Shown here piece after piece: positions 1 through 5,878 of a stretch of DNA of 12,289 nt. The notes below the pieces were generated by a model. The model did no database searches, had not been told where the DNA came from, and saw nothing but the letters and a program-made list of their open reading frames with translations. Location of the stretch: positions 653 to 12,941 of the forward strand of contig DCZG01000093.1 of NCBI GenBank assembly GCA_002331575.1, written 5' to 3'. Made by a program: the position numbers and the translations under genes. The DNA comes from Atopobium sp. UBA2090. GTDB lineage: Bacteria; Actinomycetota; Coriobacteriia; Coriobacteriales; Atopobiaceae. Position 1 is the first letter of the stretch. Each line of letters begins with the position of its first letter.

Positions 1-175
1 CTTCTGCGATGTTCCTACGTGCGTCTAGGGGAATCATAGCCGAGCTCGTCATGCGAGACGGTCGAGTCGGCTGTCGGCGTTTCCAGGGGAGACAGCCAAC
101 TGATACGGCGCAACGTTATTTCAGGTTATAATCAGCGAACGATATCGACGGCTCTGCCTCGGGGGGTGGTGGACG
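1..175. other. Non-coding leader upstream of the response regulator
   Basis: I find no convincing gene here. It contains a 7-bp inverted repeat, GGCTGTC (69-75) and GACAGCC (91-97), around a 15-nt loop with no T-run, and a perfect TATAAT at 127-132. A short minus-strand reading frame starting at ATG 52-50 stays open to the window edge (17 codons). It could be the 5' end of a divergent gene but cannot be supported on so little sequence. A plus-strand frame open from base 3 to the TAA at 129-131 uses several codons that are rare in the rest of the window and is probably chance. Confidence 0.5.
127..132 (+). promoter_or_regulatory. Probable -10 box of the response-regulator promoter
   Basis: The sequence TATAAT matches the sigma-70 -10 consensus exactly and sits in a locally AT-richer stretch. 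Transcription would start near 139, leaving a leader of about 37 nt before the GTG at 176. No good -35 hexamer lies at the usual distance; the TGATAC at 101-106 is too far away (20 nt) and weak. The promoter may therefore need an activator. Confidence 0.5.
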
Positions 176-796
176 GTGATCAGGATCATGATCGTGGAGG
201 ACCAGGCGATGCTTCGGGACTCCCTCACCATGGCCGTCGACGCCCAGCCTGACATGGAGGTCGTCTCGGTCCTCGCGGACGCCGCTGACGTTACGGGCGT
301 GGTCGAGCGCGCGCAACCCGACTGCATCCTCATGGACGTCTGCACCGACAACGACTCGAGCGGCATCGTGGCGGCGCGGCACGTGAAGGAGCGCTGGCCG
401 CGGGTTCGCGTGGTGGTCATGACCGGTATGCCTGACATCACCTTCGTGCGGCAGACGCGCGAGGCGGGAGCCGACAGCTTCGTGTACAAGAACGTCGGCA
501 CGAAGGACCTGCTCGCCGTGATTCGCTCCACGATGGACGGGTACTCGACGTTTCCCATCCCCAAGGAGGTGGACCTCGCCGCCGGGGGACTGACCGACGA
601 TGAGATCGAGGTGCTGCGCCTGGTGTGCGAGGCAAAGTCTCGCAAGGAGATCGCGGCCGAGCTCTTCCTCTCCGAGGGTACGGTCAAGCGCCGCATTTCG
701 GAGATCCTCGTCAAGACGGGGTACGACAGCATCATGAAGCTTGCCGTCGACGCCGTGGCCAAGGGCTACATCGTCCCCCGGCTCAAGTCGGAATAG
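176..796 (+). CDS. NarL/FixJ-type response regulator, LuxR-family DNA-binding
   Basis: This is a two-component output protein of 206 residues, the usual length for the NarL/FixJ family. The receiver domain fills residues 1-120, with acidic residues E8-D9, the phospho-acceptor D54 in ILMDV, T83 in VVMTG and K105 in FVYKN. A LuxR-type helix-turn-helix covers about 139-185 (LTDDEIEVLRLV, then SRKEIAAELFLSEGTVKRRI). On phosphorylation by a sensor kinase it would bind DNA and change transcription. The GTG at 176 is chosen because it gives the typical MIRIMIVED beginning and has a purine-rich GGTGGTGGA just upstream; ATG 188 would cut into the first beta strand. No kinase gene touches it within the window, and it appears to be transcribed alone from the TATAAT at 127. 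The nearest candidate partner is the kinase pair at 4127-7311. Family assignment is firm; the target genes are unknown. Confidence 0.93.
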   Translation: MIRIMIVEDQAMLRDSLTMAVDAQPDMEVVSVLADAADVTGVVERAQPDCILMDVCTDNDSSGIVAARHVKERWPRVRVVVMTGMPDITFVRQTREAGADSFVYKNVGTKDLLAVIRSTMDGYSTFPIPKEVDLAAGGLTDDEIEVLRLVCEAKSRKEIAAELFLSEGTVKRRISEILVKTGYDSIMKLAVDAVAKGYIVPRLKSE

Positions 797-1031
797 CGAG
801 TCGACGCTCTTGCCCGCATGACGCCCTCGACCTCGGAGAATCCCTCTGGCAGGGGGTGCAGCGGCGCATCCCGAAGACATCTCCCGCACCATCCGCGACA
901 GCGGGCAGAATAGGCCAGCCGGCTCAGAAACGACCCAAGATTGGGCCGCGGGGGAATTCCGTTTGCATAACTCCCAGACCATGATGTTCTTGGCATCACA
1001 TCACGCCGGGGATGCGTCGGGAGGAGCGGCC
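797..1031. other. Intergenic region before the DUF4428/SPFH operon
   Basis: This 235-bp gap has no supported gene. A 12-bp inverted repeat CCCAA-GA-TTGGG lies at 934-945. A weak -10-like CATAAC lies at 966-971, so the repeat would sit over the -35 position of such a promoter, where an activator could act. After the regulator's stop codon there is only a poor hairpin (CCCT/AGGG around 847-858) without a T-run, so read-through from the regulator cannot be excluded. Confidence 0.35.
1019..1026 (+). promoter_or_regulatory. Strong Shine-Dalgarno fixing the DUF4428 start
   Basis: GGGAGGAG lies 5 nt before ATG 1032. It decides the start against the longer in-frame ATG at 963, which would add about 23 residues unlike the family. 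Confidence 0.75.
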
Positions 1032-1766
1032 ATGGGAATCTTCGGAAAGATGTTCGAGAAGAAGAACTGCGCGATATGCGGTGACGAGATCGGGCTTCTC
1101 GGCAATCGCAAGCTCGAGGACGGCAACCTCTGCAAGAAGTGCGCGGCCAAGCTCTCGCCGTTCTTCTCGGACCGTCGGCGCAGCACGGTGGAGCAGATCA
1201 GGGAGCAGCTCGACTACCGCGAGGCAAACAAGCAGGCCGTCGCCGACTTCAAGGTCACGCGCACGCTCGGCAACGACACCAAGGTCCTTCTCGACGAGGA
1301 CTCCCACAAGTTCTGCGTGACCTCGGCCGGTGGCCACTGGCGTGACGCGAACCCGGACATTCTGGATTTCTCGCAGGTCACAGGCTGCAACGTCGACGTC
1401 CGCGAGTATCGCACCGAGATCTACAGGGAGGGCCCCGACGGCACGCAGGTGAGCTACGACCCTCCTCGCTACAACGTCAGCAACGAGATCTACGTCACGA
1501 TCAACGTCAACGCGCCGTACTTCGACGAGATCGAGTTCCGCGTGAACGACGGTCTCATCGAGGGGCAGGGCACAGCCGAGTTCAGGGCGTCCAAGGAGCA
1601 GGCCGACGAGATTCGCGAGGCACTCACGGCCGTGCGCGAGGAGACGCGGAGCCAGTCCGAGGCGGCGAACGCCCCGAAGACGGCCGTCACCTGCCCTCAC
1701 TGCGGTGCCACGACCATTCCCACCGCCAACGGCTGCTGCGAGTACTGCGGCGGAGCCATCGGATAG
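1032..1766 (+). CDS. DUF4428 zinc-finger protein
   Basis: This is a cytoplasmic protein of 244 residues with no signal peptide or membrane segment. The N-terminal 60 or so residues fit the DUF4428 family: a four-cysteine metal site (C13, C16, C34, C37) followed by a helix-rich LSPFFSDRRRSTVEQIREQL-type stretch. The middle (about 70-200) looks like a beta-rich domain ending in an alternating charged helix. A second zinc ribbon closes the protein (C221, C224, C235 or C236, C239). DUF4428 has no known biochemical activity; its members are usually read as metal-binding adaptor proteins. The strong ribosome site at 1019 sets the start. The SPFH gene follows after 40 bp on the same strand, so the two are probably co-transcribed, and both carry zinc ribbons. 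I infer that they act in one complex; this is not shown by sequence. Confidence 0.85.
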   Translation: MGIFGKMFEKKNCAICGDEIGLLGNRKLEDGNLCKKCAAKLSPFFSDRRRSTVEQIREQLDYREANKQAVADFKVTRTLGNDTKVLLDEDSHKFCVTSAGGHWRDANPDILDFSQVTGCNVDVREYRTEIYREGPDGTQVSYDPPRYNVSNEIYVTINVNAPYFDEIEFRVNDGLIEGQGTAEFRASKEQADEIREALTAVREETRSQSEAANAPKTAVTCPHCGATTIPTANGCCEYCGGAIG

Positions 1767-1795
1767 CTCGACCTCATACGGCGCTCGACCTTTCG

Positions 1796-1802
1796 AAAGG
1801 AG
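1796..1802 (+). promoter_or_regulatory. Shine-Dalgarno fixing the SPFH start
   Basis: AAAGGAG lies 4 nt before ATG 1807. The longer open frame reaching back to 1705 overlaps the DUF4428 gene and is not the true start. Confidence 0.75.
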
Positions 1803-1806
1803 CATC

Positions 1807-3018
1807 ATGGGCCTTCTCCGTGCGGGCATCGGAGCCCTGAGCGGCGTTCTCGCCGACAGCTGGCGCGACTACTTCTACTGCGAGTCCCTCGACGTCGACA
1901 CGCTGGCCGCCAAGGGCCAGAAGCGTGTCTCGGGGCGTTCGTCCAACACCTCCGGCGAGGCGAACATCATCTCGGACGGGTCGATCGTCAACGTCAACGA
2001 CGGCCAGTGCATGATCATCGTGGAGTCTGGCGCGGTGGTGGAGGTCAGCGCCGAGCCGGGAGAGTTCGTCTATGACGCGTCCACCGAGCCGAGCATCTTC
2101 TACGGAGATCTCGGAGAGGGCATCAAGGCCTCGTTCGAGCAGCTCGGAAAGCGCTTCACGTTCGGAGGCAGCCCCGCCAAGGACCAGCGCATCTACTTCT
2201 TCAACACCAAGGAGATCATGGGCAACAAGTACGGCACCGCGACCCCGGTGCCGTTCCGCGTCGTGGACCGAAACATCGGTCTCGACATGGACATCGCCGT
2301 GCGCTGCAACGGCGAGTACTCCTACAAGCTCGTCGACCCCCTGCTCTTCTACAAGAACGTCTGCGGAAACGTCGAGACGAGCTACTCGCGCACCCTCATC
2401 GACTCGCAGCTCAAGAGCGAGCTTCTCACCGCGCTGCAGCCCGCCTTCGCGCGTCTCTCGGAGATGGGCATCCGCTACAGTGCCATCCCCGGCCATACGT
2501 CCGAGCTCGCTTCGGCTCTCAACGAGATCCTCTCCGCTCAGTGGTCTGAGCTGCGCGGCATTGCCATCGCCTCGTTCGGCATGAACTCCATCGCCGCACG
2601 GGACGAGGACGCCCAGGCGATCAAGGACCTCCAGCGCGCGGCGGTCATGCGCGACCCCACGATGGCGGCTGCCAACATCGCCGCCGCACAGGGAGACGCG
2701 ATGCGCGCAGCTGCCTCGAACTCCAACGGTGCCATGGCGGGGTTCATGGGCATGGGCATGGCGGGCGCGATGGGCGGGATGAACTCCTCGGCGCTCTATC
2801 AGATGGGTCAGCCGCAGGCACAGCCGTCCGCGCCGCAGCAAGCGGCGCCTGCCGCGGCCGCGGCGGCGTGGACCTGCGGGTGCGGGGCCACCAACACCGG
2901 CAGGTTCTGCTCGGAGTGCGGAAAGCCCAGGCCGCAGCCCGCTGGTCCCTGGACCTGCACCTGTGGTGCCACCAACACGGGGAAGTTCTGCTCGGAGTGC
3001 GGGAGGCCGAGACCCTGA
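1807..3018 (+). CDS. SPFH-domain protein with two C-terminal zinc ribbons (YdjI-like)
   Basis: The product has 403 residues. Residues from about 30 to 250 form an SPFH (stomatin/prohibitin/flotillin/HflK) domain of the bacterial group often labelled virion core protein, to which B. subtilis YdjI belongs. Recognisable points are the opening MGLLRAGIGALSGVLADSW, KDQRIYFFNTKEIMGNKYGT and the DxDIAVRCNGEYSYKLVDP region. Residues about 290-350 are a flexible Ala/Gly/Met/Gln-rich tail. Two near-identical zinc ribbons follow, with cysteines C357, C359, C368, C371 and C384, C386, C395, C398. There is no transmembrane helix, so it is cytoplasmic or peripherally membrane-bound. In B. subtilis, YdjI is encoded with PspA and other zinc-ribbon proteins and acts at the membrane during envelope stress. 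I see no PspA homologue in this window. It sits in an apparent operon with the DUF4428 gene upstream and the lipoprotein gene 64 bp downstream. Family assignment is strong; the stress role is inference. Confidence 0.9.
   Translation: MGLLRAGIGALSGVLADSWRDYFYCESLDVDTLAAKGQKRVSGRSSNTSGEANIISDGSIVNVNDGQCMIIVESGAVVEVSAEPGEFVYDASTEPSIFYGDLGEGIKASFEQLGKRFTFGGSPAKDQRIYFFNTKEIMGNKYGTATPVPFRVVDRNIGLDMDIAVRCNGEYSYKLVDPLLFYKNVCGNVETSYSRTLIDSQLKSELLTALQPAFARLSEMGIRYSAIPGHTSELASALNEILSAQWSELRGIAIASFGMNSIAARDEDAQAIKDLQRAAVMRDPTMAAANIAAAQGDAMRAAASNSNGAMAGFMGMGMAGAMGGMNSSALYQMGQPQAQPSAPQQAAPAAAAAAWTCGCGATNTGRFCSECGKPRPQPAGPWTCTCGATNTGKFCSECGRPRP
2869..3015 (+). repeat. Tandem duplication of a zinc-ribbon coding unit, 81-bp period
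   Basis: The unit starting at 2869 (WTCGCGATNTGRFCSECG) recurs at 2950 (WTCTCGATNTGKFCSECG-like, with CTCG read as C-T-C-G), exactly 27 codons later. The two copies agree in protein at nearly every position and share long identical DNA stretches such as TTCTGCTCGGAGTGCGG, which points to a recent in-frame duplication within the gene. Confidence 0.85.
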
Positions 3019-3073
3019 CCGGGGAGGCGCGGGCCTCGGGGTTCGCAGGGAGTGTGAGAGAAACCAACAGAAC

Positions 3074-3080
3074 GGGGGAG
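3074..3080 (+). promoter_or_regulatory. Shine-Dalgarno for the lipoprotein gene
   Basis: GGGGGAG lies just upstream of ATG 3083. It supports this start, which also gives a clean lipoprotein signal peptide; the open frame back to 2963 runs inside the SPFH gene. Confidence 0.65.
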
Positions 3081-3082
3081 AG

Positions 3083-3964
3083 ATGAGAAGAAGGGGACTG
3101 CTCGGGGCCGTGCTGGCCTGCCTTGTGGCGTTTGTCATGTGCGTGGTGCTCGCCGGCTGCTCAGGTGGTGCGAACATGCCGACGACGGCTGACTTCGCGG
3201 GAACGTGGGACGTGAAGGAGATCACGGGCGACGACGCCACGACGTCGGCGGACATGGACATGCTACGTAGCATGGGCATGGACTGCTACCTCAACCTCAA
3301 CAAGGACGGAACCGCACAGTTCGTGCTCTTCGGCGAGACCCTCGACTGCACGTGGAAGGTCAAGGACGCCAAGACGCTCACGCTGACCGCAGATGGTTCC
3401 GACTCCGACCTGACCTATGAGAACGACCAGCTCCTGCTCAAGGATGACGGCTCGGGCAAGAACGACACCATGGTCTTCGTGCGCGGAGACGCCAAGGAGG
3501 CACCGGCCGCGACCGGTGACTCCAGCTCGAGCGAGACGGTCGACCAGGTCATCGATGACACGACGAACAAGTCAGACACGTCCAGCTCCTCGTCCTCCTC
3601 GAGCTCTGCCGTGGTCTATCCCACGCCGATCGTCGTCGCAAACGATGCCCTCGTGACCATCGAGGCACTGGGCACCGAGACCGACTGGGCGGACGACCCC
3701 GGCTACAACCTCAAGATCACGAACAACTCGGACAAGGAGATCTACGTCTCCTCGAGCTCAGGCAGCTTCTCCGTCAACAACAAGATGATAGACCCCTATC
3801 TCGGCGAGACCATCAAGCCGGGCGCGTACTCCGAGTGCTTCCTGTACTTCTCCTCGTCCGAGCTCGGCGGGGGTACCGAGATGCTCGTCAACGTCGACGG
3901 CGAGCTTGTCGTCTACGACGCGGACTGGAACGAGTTGGCGACCTATCCCTTCACGGTCCAGTAG
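3083..3964 (+). CDS. Lipoprotein with a lipocalin-like domain and an Ig-like C-terminal domain
   Basis: This is a secreted, lipid-anchored protein of 293 residues. The signal peptide is textbook: MRRR, a hydrophobic stretch from 6 to 23, and the lipobox LAGC with the modified cysteine at C26. Residues about 38-135 (FAGTWDVKEI onward, with DCYLNLNKDGTAQF and DCTWKV) look like a small lipocalin-like beta barrel of the GTW type; C68 and C89 could form a disulphide. A serine/threonine-rich linker from about 145 to 176 includes a run of nine serines. The final domain (about 181-293) resembles the DUF4352/Ig-like folds of Gram-positive lipoproteins (LKITNNSDKEIYV, then SSSELGGGTEMLVNVDG). It is the last gene of the DUF4428-SPFH unit and is followed by a strong terminator. 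Its placement suggests that it is the extracytoplasmic partner of the SPFH protein. Lipoprotein status is clear; the domain names are tentative and the function unknown. Confidence 0.85.
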   Translation: MRRRGLLGAVLACLVAFVMCVVLAGCSGGANMPTTADFAGTWDVKEITGDDATTSADMDMLRSMGMDCYLNLNKDGTAQFVLFGETLDCTWKVKDAKTLTLTADGSDSDLTYENDQLLLKDDGSGKNDTMVFVRGDAKEAPAATGDSSSSETVDQVIDDTTNKSDTSSSSSSSSSAVVYPTPIVVANDALVTIEALGTETDWADDPGYNLKITNNSDKEIYVSSSSGSFSVNNKMIDPYLGETIKPGAYSECFLYFSSSELGGGTEMLVNVDGELVVYDADWNELATYPFTVQ

Positions 3965-4020
3965 CGCTCCGCGTGCTCCCGCATCAGGCGCATGAGAGTC
4001 GCGCTGCGGGATGTCCGATC

Positions 4021-4056
4021 GGGGCGGGCGGTGAGAATCGCCCGCCCCTCGATTTT
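4021..4056 (+). terminator. Intrinsic (Rho-independent) terminator of the DUF4428-SPFH-lipoprotein operon
   Basis: A perfect 10-bp GC-only stem, GGGGCGGGCG (4021-4030) and CGCCCGCCCC (4039-4048), closes an 8-nt loop and is followed by TCGATTTT. It begins 57 bp after the lipoprotein stop codon and separates this operon from the kinase genes. Confidence 0.88.
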
Positions 4057-4112
4057 GCGGTGACGCGGCCACTTTCCTCGCATACGCTCGTGTCGCCCGG
4101 GATTCCGAAGCG

Positions 4113-4119
4113 AGGGGGA
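4113..4119 (+). promoter_or_regulatory. Shine-Dalgarno for the kinase-like gene
   Basis: AGGGGGA lies 7 nt before GTG 4127 and favours that start over GTG 4136, which would give a protein three residues shorter. Confidence 0.5.
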
Positions 4120-4126
4120 CGCGGAG

Positions 4127-5878
4127 GTGATCGAGGTGAGGTGGAACCTGCTGCGTAGGCTCGTGCCGACGTGCGGCGTGCTGCTCGCCGTGACGCTCTC
4201 GTGCCTTCAGCTCTTCGGTCCCGACGTCGAGAGGAACGTCCCCTACCCTCACGAGAGCGCCTTCGGAACGACAGGGATGATGCTCGTCATGGTGGTCGTC
4301 CTCACCCTCTGGAGCATCTCGCTCTACTATCGCTGTTCCGACGTCACCGTGCGGCGCCGTCTGCTCGGCGTGGCAGTTCTCCTCGACCTCTTGCAGGTGG
4401 ACGCCCTCGTCAAGTACACGGCGCTGACGAGCTCGGTGGTGGCCGTGTGCTGGTATCTCTATTACGTCCCGCTCGTCTTCGTTCCGCTGCTCATGGCGCT
4501 CGCGGCGCTTAGGACGTCGACTCTGGACCGAACGATGGGGGTAGCTCGTCTCGAACGGGTGCTCGTGGGCGTAGGAGCGGCTCTCTCCATCGGAATGCTC
4601 ACCAACGGCATCCATCACCTTGCCTTCGTCTTCGACCCGTCCGACTCGCTCTGGGACGTTCGCTATTCGTACGGCCCCCTGTACGTCGCGGTCTTCGTCT
4701 GGTCCGTCGCGATGCTCCTGGCATACTTCGTGCTCATCGCCTTCTATGCGCGTCGCACCCTTCGAAGGGTCATGCTTCTCGTGGCGGTGGTCGCGGGTTC
4801 GGCGGTGGTCTACTCGGCGACCTACGTCATGCGTCTTGCGTTTGCCTTCAACAGCAACTACGCCCTGCTCTATGCCACTGGCATCGTGATCATCGCTGAG
4901 TCGAGCCTCGACCTGGGCCTCCTTCCCTCATATCGGCACGTGGGCAAGCTCTTTCGGGAGATACCCCTCGACATCAAGGTGGTGGCGTCTGGTGGTGAGG
5001 TCATCTGCGCCACCCGCGTCGCTCGTCCGCTCTCCGAGAAGGTCGCGGATCGATTGAGACACCTGCACGTCGAACCTGGGGCGATGGCGGACGTGAGCGT
5101 GGCCGGGGAGCCTGACGTCCTCCGCAAGGCATATGGCATCGACGGCGGTGTGGCACTCCTCAGCGAGGAGATCACTGACCTCAGCGACCAGCGGAGTCTG
5201 CTCGGCAGGCGCATACGTGACCTCTCCCGGCGCAACGAGGTGCTCGAGCGATCGCGCGATGTTCGTGAGAGCCTCTTCAGACAGAGAGCGGAACAGGAGC
5301 TCGCGGATGACGTCGAATCCTCTCTCGAACAGAGCGTCAAGCTCGCCCGCTCCCTGCTTTCGAACCTCCCCGCCGCGACGGATGATGCCTCGCTCGATCG
5401 ACGACGCCATCAGCTGATGCTGGTCAAACTCCTCATGGCATACTGCAAGAGGAAGGGCGCGCTCGTCGTCTCCGATGCCGCGGGCGAGGACTACGATGCG
5501 GAGCGTTTCCGGCTCGTGGTCAACGAGTCGATGACCGATGCCCGAACGGCGGGAATCGACTGCGCCGCCGTGGTAGACGTGGGCCGCTCGCTCCCGGCAT
5601 GCACGGTGAACACCCTCTACGACTGCATCTTCGGTTTCCTCACCACGACCTTCTCGATTCCAGGTGCCGCGCTCATGGTCTTCGTGAGCGATGCCGGCGT
5701 CGGAGGCGTTGAGCTGAGGACCGTTCTTGACTCTGGGCTCGATGATCGGAGCTGCGCGCTGCCGCTCGTGCGGGAGATGCGCGCCGTGCTCGACTCGCGG
5801 GACGTCATCTATGCCTTCGACGAGGATGACGGCGAGCTCAGGCTCACGGCTACCGTGGGCAGGGGGGAGGCGTCATGA
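4127..5878 (+). CDS. Polytopic histidine-kinase-like protein with degenerate ATPase region
   Basis: This is a membrane protein of 583 residues. The N-terminal half has seven or eight hydrophobic segments (about 12-29, 48-67, 77-98, 102-128, 144-168, 183-206, 213-238, 245-262), like the seven-helix sensor regions of some histidine kinases. A cytoplasmic part follows: a domain around 275-345, a probable coiled coil at about 348-415 (SDQRSLLGRRIRDLSRRNEVLE and on) and a C-terminal region. The C-terminal region looks like a worn HATPase domain: LPACTVNTLYDCIFGFLTTTF (489-509) sits where an active kinase has the N-box E-x-x-x-N. I see no N-box Glu/Asn, no D-x-G and no GxxGM. No clear phospho-acceptor H-[DE] motif appears either. 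It is translationally coupled by ATGA to the active-looking kinase behind it. I read it as a sensor pseudokinase that could form a heteromer with, or modulate, that kinase. The family is inferred from architecture, so the kinase ancestry is only moderately sure. Confidence 0.8.
   Translation: MIEVRWNLLRRLVPTCGVLLAVTLSCLQLFGPDVERNVPYPHESAFGTTGMMLVMVVVLTLWSISLYYRCSDVTVRRRLLGVAVLLDLLQVDALVKYTALTSSVVAVCWYLYYVPLVFVPLLMALAALRTSTLDRTMGVARLERVLVGVGAALSIGMLTNGIHHLAFVFDPSDSLWDVRYSYGPLYVAVFVWSVAMLLAYFVLIAFYARRTLRRVMLLVAVVAGSAVVYSATYVMRLAFAFNSNYALLYATGIVIIAESSLDLGLLPSYRHVGKLFREIPLDIKVVASGGEVICATRVARPLSEKVADRLRHLHVEPGAMADVSVAGEPDVLRKAYGIDGGVALLSEEITDLSDQRSLLGRRIRDLSRRNEVLERSRDVRESLFRQRAEQELADDVESSLEQSVKLARSLLSNLPAATDDASLDRRRHQLMLVKLLMAYCKRKGALVVSDAAGEDYDAERFRLVVNESMTDARTAGIDCAAVVDVGRSLPACTVNTLYDCIFGFLTTTFSIPGAALMVFVSDAGVGGVELRTVLDSGLDDRSCALPLVREMRAVLDSRDVIYAFDEDDGELRLTATVGRGEAS
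5861..5869 (+). promoter_or_regulatory. Shine-Dalgarno inside the upstream gene for the sensor kinase
   Basis: AGGGGGGAG lies within the last codons of the kinase-like gene and 5 nt before ATG 5875. The start overlaps the upstream stop as ATGA (5875-5878), the usual sign of translational coupling. Confidence 0.75.

Larger units (their letters stand above)
3965..4126. other. Intergenic region between the lipoprotein and kinase-like genes
   Basis: This 162-bp gap holds the intrinsic terminator (4021-4056) and then about 70 bp before the GTG start of the kinase-like gene. I see no convincing -10/-35 pair; a weak CATACG at 4081-4086 with TTGCGG at 4055-4060 has a spacer of 20 nt. A purine-rich AGGGGGA at 4113-4119 is the ribosome site. 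Confidence 0.5.

Noticed and set aside
1..52. Minus-strand frame from ATG 52-50 reading MTSSAMIPLDARRNIAE to the window edge, possibly a divergent gene
   Set aside because: Only 17 codons are visible, there is no Shine-Dalgarno and no family resemblance can be judged; sequence left of the window would decide it.
69..97. GGCTGTC/GACAGCC stem as a terminator of an upstream gene
   Set aside because: The loop is 15 nt and no T-run follows on either strand.
3..131. Plus-strand frame open from the window edge to TAA 129-131, possibly the tail of an upstream gene
   Set aside because: It uses codons that are rare in the rest of the window (CTA, ATA, AGA, TTA) and runs into the response-regulator promoter.
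1774..3279. Long minus-strand open frame opposite the SPFH and lipoprotein genes
   Set aside because: It is the typical antisense shadow of GC-rich coding DNA; the plus-strand genes have family motifs and ribosome sites.
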